Shown: positions 29,288 to 38,523, counted from the stretch's first letter. The stretch is DNA of 64,000 nucleotides from Spirosoma taeanense (GCF_013127955.1 NZ_CP053435.1:2418001-2482000), one strand, 5' to 3'. Numbers and translations are program-made. Notes: generated by a model not told the origin, from the sequence alone.

Positions 29288-30010
29288 ATGCAACTGATTG
29301 TCAGAAAAAATCCGGCCGATCTGGCTAAAGCAGCGGCTGATTTTATTGCGAAGCGAATCAACGATGTTCTGAAAAAACAGGACCAATTTACGATTGCGCT
29401 GTCGGGCGGCAGTACGCCGAAAGCTCTGCACGAACTGCTGGCCAAATCGCCTTACGTCGAGCAGATACCGTGGCTGCAGCTGCATGTTTTCTGGGGCGAC
29501 GAACGTTACGTGCCCATCGACGACGAGCAGAGCAACGCGGGAATGGCATATGATACGCTGCTCGGCCATGTGTATACGCCGGAAGACCAGATTCACGTCT
29601 GGCGCACGGATCTTGAACCTGAAGCCGCTGCTGCTGACTACGACCGGGTTCTGCACGAGTATTTTGGCGACAGCGGTCCAACCTTCGACCTCGTGCTGCT
29701 CGGTATGGGCGACGACGGGCATACGCTCTCGCTGTTTCCAGGTACGGAAGTTGTTCATGAACAAACGGCCTGGACAAAAGCGTATTTCCTGACCCAGCAG
29801 GATATATTTCGGCTGACGCTGACGGCTCCGGTCGTAAACCGGGCGTCTTGTGTCCTGTTCCTGGTATCCGGTCCGAAGAAAGCCGCTCCCCTGAAGGAAG
29901 TGTTACGTGGCGACTATCAGCCCGACAAGTATCCTTCGCAGGTAATCAAACCATCGAACGGAGAATTAATCTGGCTGGTCGATCAGCAGGCAGCGAAGGA
30001 AGTGCAGTAG
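29288..30010 (+). CDS. pgl: 6-phosphogluconolactonase
   Basis: 240-residue DevB/SOL-type lactonase hydrolysing 6-phosphogluconolactone made by Zwf. Family motifs: TIALSGGSTPKALHELLA near the N-terminus, WLQLHVFWGDERYVP with the conserved GDER, and the catalytic-site LLGMGDDGHTLSLFPGT. Its start lies 5 bases after the cupin stop, completing the zwf-cupin-pgl operon. It converges with the histidine kinase gene, with 20 bases between stop codons. Confidence 0.94.
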   Translation: MQLIVRKNPADLAKAAADFIAKRINDVLKKQDQFTIALSGGSTPKALHELLAKSPYVEQIPWLQLHVFWGDERYVPIDDEQSNAGMAYDTLLGHVYTPEDQIHVWRTDLEPEAAAADYDRVLHEYFGDSGPTFDLVLLGMGDDGHTLSLFPGTEVVHEQTAWTKAYFLTQQDIFRLTLTAPVVNRASCVLFLVSGPKKAAPLKEVLRGDYQPDKYPSQVIKPSNGELIWLVDQQAAKEVQ

Positions 30011-30030
30011 CAAAAAGAGAGCTAAGCCAG

Positions 30031-31371
30031 TTACACCGTGAACTGAGTGGATGACGGGAGCAAGGGAATCAGCACGCTGAACGAATCATCCGTTTCGCGG
30101 AATTCAGGCGTCGGCTGGTTCAGCAGTTTATATTTCATGCTGATATTCTGCAAACCTTTTTTGGTCGAAGCCATCCGGTTGATTCGCTTACGTTGCAGGT
30201 TGTTGCGGACCAGCAGCGTGCCGTTTTGATTCGTAGAAATGTGAATAAACAGCGGATTGTCGGCGGAGACCACGTTAGGCTTCACGGCATTCTCTACCAG
30301 CAACTGTAGCGTCAGGGGTGGTAGCTGACGAGTCTGATACAGGTCGTTGATAGCCACTTCCAGATTAATGCCCTGTCCATAGCGGGTTTTCAGCAGGTGG
30401 TAGTACGAATTGATAAACTTCATCTCTGTGGCCAGCGTCGTCAGTTCGCGGTCATTAGCTTCCAGCAAATAGCGATATACGTTCGATAGTTCGTCGACGA
30501 AATGCTCGGCCCGGGATGGCGATTCGGCGATGAGCGACGACAGCGAATTGAGGCTATTAAAGAGGAAATGTGGGCTGAGCTGTGCCTGCAGCGCTTTCAT
30601 CTGCATTTCGGTTACCTCCTGCTTCAGGCGCTGCACCGCCAGTTCGGCTTCCAGCTGCGCCTGCCACCGCTGCCACCGTTCGCGGCTCAGCGCCTGCTCG
30701 AACATCACTTTTTTGATGGCGTCCTGCCGGTGCCGATACGCCAGACCGAGGGAGAAGAACAGGAGTTCCAGCACAATACCCAGTTGTATATACGTCAGGG
30801 GAGCCTGCCAGAAAACAGCCAGATGCGCACCCGCCCAGGTCCGCGTCAGCATCATGGATGTAAACGCCCCCAGCATCAGAAATGCCGATCCCGTAATAAA
30901 CAATCGGGTGAGAAAATCCTTACGCTGGTAGATGCTGAAAATAATATACCCCGACAGCCCGGCCAGTATAAGCTGGACTACTAAATGCGCGAGGTCATGA
31001 GCGGGCTGCTGCCAGAAATTGGATAAAAAGCAGAAACCGGCCTCAATCAGAACATAAACCAGCAGTCCCACCTGCGTTGCTCTGAACACCTTCAGAAGTT
31101 TCGGCTGCGTTACGCCCAGGTTGAGGAAAGCAATGGTAAACTCGTAATAAACTACGTAGGCCAGCATGGACCCCGTTATGCGCACAAAACTCCAGACGTT
31201 ATCGGAGAGGGGCATAAGCTGTCGAACAGAGAAGTAGCCCAGCCAGATAACCATATAGAGCGTATAGAGGCCGTAAATACGTTCGCGATAGAGCGCCCAC
31301 TGCACGATATTATACAGCAACATCGCAATCAGGATACCCAGGAAAAGGAGCAGCCAGGTTTCGTAAATCAT
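30031..31371 (-). CDS. LytS-type sensor histidine kinase with 7TM sensor
   Basis: 446 residues. Seven predicted membrane helices (about 5-215) resemble the 7TMR-DISM membrane sensor, followed by a coiled coil (about 220-260) and a His_kinase (LytS/YehU) domain with the phospho-acceptor in LQAQLSPHFLFNSLNSL. The ATP-binding N-box reads LVENAVKPN, where the family normally has a His before the last Asn (LVENAIKHN); the G-region KKGLQNISMKYKLL is normal. These kinases usually phosphorylate LytTR response regulators encoded next door, but none is adjacent; the only LytTR regulator in the window is at 36743. The signal sensed is unknown. Confidence 0.88.
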   Translation of the reverse strand: MIYETWLLLFLGILIAMLLYNIVQWALYRERIYGLYTLYMVIWLGYFSVRQLMPLSDNVWSFVRITGSMLAYVVYYEFTIAFLNLGVTQPKLLKVFRATQVGLLVYVLIEAGFCFLSNFWQQPAHDLAHLVVQLILAGLSGYIIFSIYQRKDFLTRLFITGSAFLMLGAFTSMMLTRTWAGAHLAVFWQAPLTYIQLGIVLELLFFSLGLAYRHRQDAIKKVMFEQALSRERWQRWQAQLEAELAVQRLKQEVTEMQMKALQAQLSPHFLFNSLNSLSSLIAESPSRAEHFVDELSNVYRYLLEANDRELTTLATEMKFINSYYHLLKTRYGQGINLEVAINDLYQTRQLPPLTLQLLVENAVKPNVVSADNPLFIHISTNQNGTLLVRNNLQRKRINRMASTKKGLQNISMKYKLLNQPTPEFRETDDSFSVLIPLLPSSTQFTV

Positions 31372-31580
31372 TACGTCAAAGGTGTTGCCTGGAAAGACGG
31401 CGTAAAACTAAAAAGGCTGCATCAAACGCAGGATAACTATTTAACGAAAGGTAGATTGGGCTCCATTTCAGGGTGATTTTACCGGATAAAAAGATCAGGT
31501 AATACCAGAGCGGATGCAACGTTTGCTAAAGATCAGGGTCTTATATAGTTGTTAGTTCCTCCAAAATCCACTTACTACGT

Positions 31581-31994
31581 ATGTTTATCAAAGTCTTTCT
31601 GGTATCGATTGGCCTGCTGACGGCCAGCTTTTCAACGGGCCGCGCCCAGTCGACGGCTACGCAAACGGATACGCTTAGTCTGATTGTTGGCAAGTGGACC
31701 GGATCATTCGATGGAGCCGCTTCCGGCAATTTTGAACTCGTCCTGAATCAGGATAGCAACCGCAAGTTATCGGGGCAGGTCATTATGATCGCCGACGACG
31801 GAACCCGGCATCCAATTGACCTGAAAACGGTGGCCTGGCAAAACGGTCAGCTCAACGCTGCCTACACCGATCCGCAGGATGGGGGCGAGGTTACTTTTTC
31901 CGGCAAATACGTCAGCCCGGCGCTGAAAGGAACCTGGAAGTCTGATGGCGGACAATCGGCAGGAACCTGGCAGGTCGCCCGGGCCACGCGTTAA
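31581..31994 (+). CDS. Small secreted protein, beta-rich, unknown function
   Basis: 137 residues with a signal peptide (FIKVFLVSIGLLTASFSTGRAQ). The mature domain of about 115 residues has alternating polar and hydrophobic strands (LIVGKWTGSFDG, GNFELVLNQDSN, LSGQVIMIAD, GEVTFSGKYVSPALKGTW) suggesting a small lipocalin- or beta-barrel-like fold. I recognise no specific family. It stands alone, followed by a long hairpin. Confidence 0.65.
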   Translation: MFIKVFLVSIGLLTASFSTGRAQSTATQTDTLSLIVGKWTGSFDGAASGNFELVLNQDSNRKLSGQVIMIADDGTRHPIDLKTVAWQNGQLNAAYTDPQDGGEVTFSGKYVSPALKGTWKSDGGQSAGTWQVARATR

Positions 31995-32004
31995 CCATTC
32001 CCAT

Positions 32005-32049
32005 TCGGCCGCCTGTCCTGAAGCAAACTGCACCAGGACAGGCGGCCGA
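32005..32049 (+). terminator. Strong hairpin after secreted-protein gene
   Basis: Perfect 16-bp GC-rich stem (32005-32020 with 32034-32049), 13-base loop, 10 bases after the stop. There is no T run after it, so it may act as a transcript-stabilising 3' end or a Rho-aided terminator. Confidence 0.6.
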
Positions 32050-32225
32050 CCTATGTGCAGTAGGAGCGAGAAATCTATTTGATGTTGTCGGGGGTATTTG
32101 GCCGGTTCTTCAACCTGGGTTTCTTACGGTACACAAGTCGATCCGGGCGATAACGCTGATTAATGGGCAAAACTGCCGGACGGCATGGTTAACTACGTGT
32201 CCTGTTCTACCTTTGCCCCGAACTC

Positions 32226-32308
32226 ATTGAGTGAATTAGTGAATGAGCGATTGAGTGAATAAATTCTTCAGCCATTCACTCAATCACTCAATCAATAAAT
32301 CACTCATT
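32226..32308. repeat. 35-bp inverted repeat abutting the fumC start
   Basis: Left arm 32226-32260 and right arm 32274-32308 are complementary at 30 of 35 positions around a 13-base loop; the inner 12 bp are perfect. Both arms are built from repeats of ATTGAGTGAAT-like units. The right arm ends 4 bases before the fumC ATG (32313), so in the mRNA the start codon would sit at the foot of a long hairpin. The 318-base region 31995-32312 holds no gene. Confidence 0.8.
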
Positions 32309-32312
32309 AATT

Positions 32313-33713
32313 ATGGAATACCGCATCGAAAAAGACACGATGGGCCAGGTACGGGTCCCGGCCAACGTCTACTGGGGCGCACAAACCCAGCGTTCAATCG
32401 AGAACTTCAAAATTGCGCAGGACATTAATAAAATGCCCCGCGAGATTATCCGGGCGTTTGCGTACCTCAAAAAAGCGGCCGCGCTGACTAACCTCGATGC
32501 GGGCATTCTGCCGAAAGAAAAAAGCGATCTGATCGGTCAGGTATGCGACGAAATTCTGGCCGGTAACCTCGACGATCAGTTTCCGCTGGTGGTGTGGCAG
32601 ACGGGCTCGGGTACGCAGTCGAATATGAACGTAAACGAGGTGATCGCCTATCGCGCACACGTTCTGCACGGGGGCCAGCTGACCGACGAGAAGAAGTTTC
32701 TGCACCCGAACGACGATGTCAACAAGTCGCAGTCGAGCAACGACACGTTCCCGACGGCCATGCACATTGCAGCCTATAAAATTCTGCTCGACGTAACGAT
32801 TCCGGGTATTACCAAACTGCGCGATACGCTGGCCGCCAAGTCAAAGCAGTTCATGCACGTTGTCAAGATTGGCCGGACGCACTTTATGGACGCGACGCCG
32901 TTAACGGTAGGGCAGGAGTTTTCGGGTTACGTCTCGCAGCTCGATCACGGCCTGCGGGCAATCAACAATTCGCTGGCGCACCTGAGCGAGTTGGCGCTGG
33001 GCGGCACGGCCGTTGGTACGGGCATCAACACCCCTCCAAACTATTCAGAAAACGTAGCGAAGCATATCGCCAGCGTAACGGGGCTGCCGTTCGTAACCGC
33101 CGAGAATAAGTTTGAAGCGCTGGCGGCCCACGACGCCATTGTGGAAGCCCACGGCGCGCTGAAAACCGTTGCCGCCAGCCTGATGAAAATTGGTAACGAT
33201 ATCCGGATGCTGTCGTCGGGGCCGCGGGCCGGTATCGGCGAATTGTTCATTCCGGATAATGAGCCGGGTTCCAGCATCATGCCAGGTAAAGTAAACCCGA
33301 CGCAGTGCGAAGCCATGACCATGGTGGCCGCGCAGGTGATGGGCAACGACGTCGCGATCAACTTCGGCGGGGCAATGGGTCACTTTGAGCTGAATGTGTT
33401 CAAGCCGGTGATGATCTATAACTTCCTGCATTCGGCCCGGCTGATTGGCGACGTGTGCGTATCGTTCAACGACAAGTGCGCCGAAGGTATCCAACCCATC
33501 GAAGCGAACATCAAAAAGCACGTTGATTCGTCGCTGATGCTTGTGACGGCGCTGAACACCAAAATTGGCTACTACAAAGCCGCCGAAATCGCGCAGACCG
33601 CCCACAAAAACGGCTCGACACTCAAAGAAACCGCTCTTCAACTCGGCTATCTCACCGAAGAAGAGTTTAACGAGTGGGTAAAGCCCGAGGAAATGGTTGG
33701 AGAAATAAAGTAA
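32313..33713 (+). CDS. fumC: Class II fumarate hydratase
   Basis: 466-residue iron-independent fumarase of the TCA cycle (fumarate to malate). It opens [26 protein letters not shown], the standard class II N-terminus. Substrate-site segments [34 protein letters not shown] and [22 protein letters not shown] are present, as is the mobile-loop signature [15 protein letters not shown]. Length and motifs are complete. It is monocistronic: a large inverted repeat precedes the start and a strong terminator follows. Confidence 0.97.
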   Translation: MEYRIEKDTMGQVRVPANVYWGAQTQRSIENFKIAQDINKMPREIIRAFAYLKKAAALTNLDAGILPKEKSDLIGQVCDEILAGNLDDQFPLVVWQTGSGTQSNMNVNEVIAYRAHVLHGGQLTDEKKFLHPNDDVNKSQSSNDTFPTAMHIAAYKILLDVTIPGITKLRDTLAAKSKQFMHVVKIGRTHFMDATPLTVGQEFSGYVSQLDHGLRAINNSLAHLSELALGGTAVGTGINTPPNYSENVAKHIASVTGLPFVTAENKFEALAAHDAIVEAHGALKTVAASLMKIGNDIRMLSSGPRAGIGELFIPDNEPGSSIMPGKVNPTQCEAMTMVAAQVMGNDVAINFGGAMGHFELNVFKPVMIYNFLHSARLIGDVCVSFNDKCAEGIQPIEANIKKHVDSSLMLVTALNTKIGYYKAAEIAQTAHKNGSTLKETALQLGYLTEEEFNEWVKPEEMVGEIK

Positions 33714-33729
33714 GAACAGACGCAACATG

Positions 33730-33775
33730 AAAGCCCCGTTGAAGCCAGTACTCGTGGCTGCTTCAACGGGGCTTT
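33730..33775 (+). terminator. Terminator after fumC
   Basis: Perfect 16-bp stem (33730-33745 with 33760-33775), 14-base loop, followed by TTG after a right arm ending in Ts. It starts 16 bases past the fumC stop. Confidence 0.88.
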
Positions 33776-33875
33776 TTGTAGAGATATCCTACGGAGTCTG
33801 ATGGAGTCGTTTATCGGTTCAAAAAATGGTAGAGATACCCGGCATCCAGTAAATCAATTAACCAAATAATTCTAT

Positions 33876-33908
33876 AAAAAAGCCGTGAGTTTATACTGCG
33901 GCTTTTTT
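33876..33908. terminator. Second hairpin terminator between fumC and glgP
   Basis: Perfect 10-bp stem AAAAAAGCCG (33876-33885) with CGGCTTTTTT (33899-33908), 13-base loop; symmetrical A and T runs make it bidirectional. No gene is visible between it and the fumC terminator, so it ends either read-through or an unseen short transcript. Confidence 0.75.
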
Positions 33909-33991
33909 GTTTGCCGAGGTTTTAAGTAAACTTGGGTCGGAAGGCTAACTCTAGAGACCTTTCGGACAATCCGTTCCTTACCCTCTCTCCA

Positions 33992-35647
33992 ATGAACAAC
34001 CAACTCCCTGTACCCTTTCGCGTTCCATACGAAGTTACCCCCCGCTTTAACAAGCCCGTCGTTTATTTTTCAATGGAAATTGGCGTCGATCAGGCGCTGA
34101 AAACCTATTCGGGTGGCCTGGGTTATCTGGCGGGTTCGCACATGAAAAGCGCCTATGAACTGGGCCAGAACCTGATTGGTGTGAGCGTCCTCTGGAAATA
34201 CGGCTATTACGATCAGGTACGTAAGACTGACAATGCCATGGATGTGCAGTTTCGGGAGAAGGTGTATTCGTTTCTGCAGGACACGCAGATCGAATTCACC
34301 ATCGAAATAATGCAGCGGCCAGTTCGGGTGCGGGCGTACTATCTGGAACCGACTGTGTTCCAGACTGTCCCACTGTTCTTTCTGACCACCGACATCGACG
34401 GGAACGATGGCGCCGGACGGCTGATTTCCTACCGGCTCTATGATAACGACGTGCGGCTGAAAATAGCCCAGTGTATGCTGCTGGGCCTCGGTGGGGCTAA
34501 ACTGGTCGATGCGCTCGGTTTCGAACCGGAGGTCTATCACCTGAACGAAGCGCATGCTTTGCCAGCCGCATTTCACCTCTATAAACAGGAAGGCAGCGTC
34601 GAAAAAGTTCGCGAGCGGCTGGTGTTTACGACCCACACCCCCGAAGAAGCCGGTAACGAAAAACACGATATCAACCTGCTGAACGAACTAGGGTTCTTTG
34701 GCGGAGTGCCGCTGGAAACCGTCCGGCAGATTGGCGATATTCAGGATAACGTATTCAATCATTCGCTGGTCGCTCTGCGGATGAGCCGGCAGGCAAACGG
34801 CGTTTCCAAATTACATGGAGAGGTGTCCCGGCAGATGTGGGGTCGTTTTGAGGGTATCTGCCCGATTACGCACGTCACTAACGCCCAGAACCAGCGCTAT
34901 TGGACAGACCCAGCCATCGAAGCAGCCCGACTGGCGGGCGATGGGGAGGCCATTGCCACCCGGAAAAAAGAGTTGAAAGCCCCCCTGTTCCGGGTAGTTG
35001 CCGATCAGGTGGGTAAACTCTTCGACCCGAACGTGCTGACGCTGGTGTGGGCTCGCCGGTTTGCGACCTATAAACGGCCCGACCTGCTGACCGAAGATGC
35101 TGAGCGGTTTGCGCGTCTGCTTAATCAGTCCAAATACCCTGTGCAGATTATCTGGGCGGGTAAGCCATACCCGATGGACGGTGGTGCTATTGAGGTGTTC
35201 AACCGGCTGTATTACCTGAGTCATCTGCACCCGAATATGGCCGTGCTGACGGGCTACGAACTGGGTCTTTCGAAACTCCTGAAAGACGGGGCCGACGGCT
35301 GGCTGAATACGCCCATTGTTACCCGCGAAGCGTCGGGGACGAGTGGCATGACGGCCGCCATGAACGGGGCGCTGAACATCTCAACGAATGATGGTTGGGT
35401 CGTTGAATTTGCCAAGCCGGGCGAAAACAGTTTCATTGTGCCAACGGCTGATCCGATGCTGCCTTACTACGCCCGGGATACCCACGACCGCGATTTGCTA
35501 TTCGAGTTGCTCGAAAATGAAGTGTTACCCATGTACTACGACCGTCCCGCCGACTGGCAGGCCCTCGTCTTACGCAGCATGAACGACGTCAATGACTATT
35601 TCGGCGCCAACCGTATGGCCGAGGAATACTACGAGCGCATGTATTAA
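33992..35647 (+). CDS. glgP: Alpha-glucan phosphorylase (short type)
   Basis: 551-residue glycogen/maltodextrin phosphorylase of the short bacterial subfamily, releasing glucose 1-phosphate. The ATG at 33992 (MNNQLPVPFRVPYEVTPRFN) is preferred over a TTG at 33932, whose extension lacks homology and begins beside a terminator. Family segments: VVYFSMEIGVDQALKTYSGGLGYLAGSH-type N-terminus, LNEAHALPAAFHLY, FTTHTPEEAGNEKH, LTLVWARRFATYKRPDLL and the cofactor/substrate region TREASGTSGMTAAMNGALNIS. No other glycogen genes adjoin. A terminator follows directly. Confidence 0.94.
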   Translation: MNNQLPVPFRVPYEVTPRFNKPVVYFSMEIGVDQALKTYSGGLGYLAGSHMKSAYELGQNLIGVSVLWKYGYYDQVRKTDNAMDVQFREKVYSFLQDTQIEFTIEIMQRPVRVRAYYLEPTVFQTVPLFFLTTDIDGNDGAGRLISYRLYDNDVRLKIAQCMLLGLGGAKLVDALGFEPEVYHLNEAHALPAAFHLYKQEGSVEKVRERLVFTTHTPEEAGNEKHDINLLNELGFFGGVPLETVRQIGDIQDNVFNHSLVALRMSRQANGVSKLHGEVSRQMWGRFEGICPITHVTNAQNQRYWTDPAIEAARLAGDGEAIATRKKELKAPLFRVVADQVGKLFDPNVLTLVWARRFATYKRPDLLTEDAERFARLLNQSKYPVQIIWAGKPYPMDGGAIEVFNRLYYLSHLHPNMAVLTGYELGLSKLLKDGADGWLNTPIVTREASGTSGMTAAMNGALNISTNDGWVVEFAKPGENSFIVPTADPMLPYYARDTHDRDLLFELLENEVLPMYYDRPADWQALVLRSMNDVNDYFGANRMAEEYYERMY

Positions 35648-35675
35648 GTCAGCTTTTATAAATAACTCCTGTTTC

Positions 35676-35715
35676 AATAACGAAAGCTGGCGGCTATCTT
35701 CCGGCTTTCGTTATT
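35676..35715 (+). terminator. Terminator after glgP
   Basis: 12-bp stem AATAACGAAAGC (35676-35687) with GCTTTCGTTATT (35704-35715), extendable by inner pairs, followed by TTATCC. It ends 17 bases before the mrr ATG. Confidence 0.75.
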
Positions 35716-35732
35716 TTATCCACACTCATCTC

Positions 35733-36500
35733 ATGCCCGTACCCGATTACCAGAGCATAATGTTGCCATTGCTGAAACTCGTCTCGGATAAGCAGGAGTA
35801 CAAACTGAACGATGTTACAGATATCCTGAGTGAGCAATTCAATTTAAGTGAGGAGGAGAAAAGCGAATTGCTGCCCAGCGGTCAAAGCCTTCTGTTTAGT
35901 AATCGTGTTGGCTGGGCCAGGACTTATCTCAAAAAGGCTGGATTGCTGGATGCACCCAGAAGAGCTGCTATAATCATTACAGAGCGTGGTATAAACGTTC
36001 TCAAGCAGCAGCCAGCAAAGATTGACGTTCGGTTCCTGAAGCAGTTTCCCGAGTTTGTTGAATTTCAGACGCCTAAAAAAGGAGAAAATACGATAGCTGA
36101 AGAGATAGTCACTATTGACGAAAGTAGTTCACAAACGCCCGAAGAAGCGCTTGAAAACTCTTATCAGAATATCCGTAAGGCCCTGGCACAGGACCTTTTA
36201 AGTAAAGTGGTATCGCTGTCGCCTGCTTTTTTCGAACGTCTTGTCGTGGAGTTATTGGTTAAAATGGGCTATGGCGGATCAATAAAAGATGCAGGTCGTG
36301 CCTTGGTGACTGGTAAAAGCGGGGATGAAGGCATTGACGGAACTATCAAAGAGGATAAGCTCGGTCTGGACATTATCTATATTCAGGCTAAGCGGTGGAC
36401 GCCCGGTAACGTAGTGGGCCGTCCTGAACTGCATAAGTTTGTGGGTGCGCTGGCCGGACAGGGCGCCAAAAAAGGAGTGTTCATTACTACGTCCGAATGA
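35733..36500 (+). CDS. mrr: Mrr-type restriction endonuclease, truncated (5' part)
   Basis: 255 residues of a type IV modification-dependent restriction enzyme. The ATG at 35733 gives an N-terminal Mrr winged-helix domain (about 1-95: MLPLLKLVSDKQEY, NRVGWARTYLKKAGLL) and a PD-(D/E)xK nuclease domain from about 165 (FFERLVVELLVKMGYGGS, GDEGIDGTI, IIYIQAKRW with the catalytic D and QxK). Mrr proteins normally continue about 50 residues after the motif GVFITTSxF, but here the frame stops at ITTSE-TGA. The codons after the stop read FSDK, loosely like the family. The missing C-terminus is found at 51769-51963 in the same orientation. The active-site residues remain, but the lost part completes the domain, so activity is doubtful. 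Confidence 0.88.
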   Translation: MPVPDYQSIMLPLLKLVSDKQEYKLNDVTDILSEQFNLSEEEKSELLPSGQSLLFSNRVGWARTYLKKAGLLDAPRRAAIIITERGINVLKQQPAKIDVRFLKQFPEFVEFQTPKKGENTIAEEIVTIDESSSQTPEEALENSYQNIRKALAQDLLSKVVSLSPAFFERLVVELLVKMGYGGSIKDAGRALVTGKSGDEGIDGTIKEDKLGLDIIYIQAKRWTPGNVVGRPELHKFVGALAGQGAKKGVFITTSE

Positions 36501-36742
36501 TTTTCGGACAAGACAGTATGAAACTTAATCTGTTTGATAGGTTTACTGAATTTCATAAATCCTTCTTAGCCTGATGGCTGCGCTTAATCAAGTTATTGGT
36601 TTTCATAACTATAAAATTTGAGTTTACTTCGTAGCGGATTTACAGTATTGATTACACTGCCAGCGCTACCGAGGATACGCGGTACCGAGTTCAACCGTCG
36701 GTACACGCGTAATGATTACATGACGAATGATCAACAAATAGA

Positions 36743-37480
36743 ATGGACACCCCGTTGAAGTTGCTCGTCGTGGAGGACGACATGATCATTGCCGCCAACA
36801 TCGCCCTGCAACTCACTAAACTTGGCTATGAGGTGAGCGGGATTGTGCCTCGGGGCGAAGAAGCCATCCTAAATGCTGAAACCAACCGGCCTGACCTGAT
36901 TCTACTCGATATCAGTCTCAAAGGATCACTCGACGGTATCGACACAGCCCATGCTATCCACCAGCAGTGGAACATCCCGATTATTTACGTCACGGCCAAT
37001 ACCGACGAGGCCACCTTTGCCCGGGCCAAAAAAACGCATCCCTACGCTTACATCGCCAAGCCGATCCGGGCCATTGAGCTACAAAGGGCTATCGAGCTGG
37101 CCATAAGCCGCCTGGCCGACGAGCCGCCCACCGCTGCCAACCATGCCCCCGAAGCGCCCTTTGTGCTCAGTGACCGGATTTTTGTGCGGCACCGCGAAAA
37201 GATCGTCAAGATTTTCATCGCCGATATTCTCTATGTGGAAGCCGACCGCAACTATTGCCACCTCTACACGGCCGACAAAGAATACCTGCTGACAACGACC
37301 TTGAAGGTGATGGAAGACAAACTCCCGGTCAACTATTTTGTGCGGGTGCACCGCTCCTATCTGGCAAATCTGACGCAGGTCGATGAGGTAGGCGAAGGCC
37401 ATATTGGAATCGGGGGTAAAACGATTCCGCTCAGCCACCTCCTGCGTGAGGCACTACTGAAACGAATCCAGACCATTTGA
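36743..37480 (+). CDS. LytTR-family response regulator
   Basis: 245 residues: a receiver domain (1-125) with acidic pocket EDD (11-13), phospho-acceptor Asp56 (LILLDISL), Thr84 and Lys106, then a LytTR DNA-binding domain (about 145-245) with ILYVEADRNYCHLYT and FVRVHRSYLANL. It would switch on target genes after phosphorylation by a kinase. No kinase is adjacent; candidates are the propeller kinase at 48304-51552 at the other end of the same gene block and the LytS-type kinase at 30031-31371. It is the first complete gene after the truncated mrr. Confidence 0.93.
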   Translation: MDTPLKLLVVEDDMIIAANIALQLTKLGYEVSGIVPRGEEAILNAETNRPDLILLDISLKGSLDGIDTAHAIHQQWNIPIIYVTANTDEATFARAKKTHPYAYIAKPIRAIELQRAIELAISRLADEPPTAANHAPEAPFVLSDRIFVRHREKIVKIFIADILYVEADRNYCHLYTADKEYLLTTTLKVMEDKLPVNYFVRVHRSYLANLTQVDEVGEGHIGIGGKTIPLSHLLREALLKRIQTI

Positions 37481-37681
37481 GGCCGCCGGGCAAAACCGGC
37501 ATTACCGTTCACACATCCGGTAAGTAATTCCCGTCTTTCGGACAGTAAACCAGTGTGTTCGTCCTTGAGTACTTGGTTGGTGAATACGCTGGCGATAGTT
37601 TAGATCCGTTGTCGGCCAAATGGCGTTGTCGAGTCGATTGGGCCAACCGTTTCTAATCCACCCCCATCAGTACCCTTAACC

Positions 37682-38374
37682 ATGCCGCTGCATTTCACTA
37701 TTGTATGTGCTCAAGTAATTTTTTGCTTCTTCTGGTTAGTGCCCACTGCCATGCTGCAGGCTCAGACCATGCCCGCAAAACCGCAGTTCTTTCACATCCA
37801 TGAGGCCCCCGTTCTACCAACGATGGTGGACCAGTACGAAAGGACATCGAAGGAGCTGGTCAGCCAATGCCGAAAGTACAGTATACAGAACGGCTGGCTC
37901 ACGATTCAGGACAATGACCATCGGTATTACACCGTCGAGCCAATTGAGCACACAGCTGATCTCGACAAAGACCCGCTGGCTCGTTTGCAGAAGACGATGG
38001 GCGAAGAGACCTACGCGAAGTTATTCGCCAATTTCGACAAGTGCTATCCCAGCTACCGCGATTATACACTAGTGTACCTCCCGGACTATTCCTACGTACC
38101 TGACCAAACCAGTCAGTCAGAGTACGATTACTTCTATTACGAACCGCAGCATCAGCGTAAGATAGAAGCTCTATTTAACCGGTTTAAGGAACTCTACACC
38201 AGCAAAGCGGGAAAGATACCGTACAACGTATATATGAGCCGGTTCGGTACTACCGAAAATTTCATACTGGTCGAAGACCTGGCCAACAGTCAAGCCGACT
38301 TTAAAGCGAGAGACGAGGCTAATACTGAAGAATTTCGGGCCGGATTTAAGAACCTCTTTGCCGAAATGAAGTAA
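37682..38374 (+). CDS. Secreted protein of unknown function
   Basis: 230 residues with a signal peptide (FTIVCAQVIFCFFWLVPTAMLQAQ). The mature protein is rich in Tyr, Lys and Glu, e.g. SYRDYTLVYLPDYSYVPDQT and EYDYFYYEPQHQRKIEALFN, with a charged helical C-terminus. I recognise no family. It lies between the response regulator and the epimerase, same strand, with gaps of 150-200 bases. Confidence 0.6.
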   Translation: MPLHFTIVCAQVIFCFFWLVPTAMLQAQTMPAKPQFFHIHEAPVLPTMVDQYERTSKELVSQCRKYSIQNGWLTIQDNDHRYYTVEPIEHTADLDKDPLARLQKTMGEETYAKLFANFDKCYPSYRDYTLVYLPDYSYVPDQTSQSEYDYFYYEPQHQRKIEALFNRFKELYTSKAGKIPYNVYMSRFGTTENFILVEDLANSQADFKARDEANTEEFRAGFKNLFAEMK

Positions 38375-38523
38375 TTCATCCGGCAAATAGAATCGAGAAT
38401 TGGTCACCTGCGACCCGATTTGTCGTATTCGCCACCGAACTAATTATCTCCTGTTTTCTATAACCACGTCCAGTCAATTCCCGCTGGACTATAAAATACC
38501 CCTTAATTTAAACCTAAAACTTT

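Noticed and set aside
35592..35732. Upstream in-frame extension of mrr overlapping the end of glgP
   Set aside because: It would run through the glgP terminator hairpin and lacks Mrr homology; the ATG at 35733 starts the family N-terminus.
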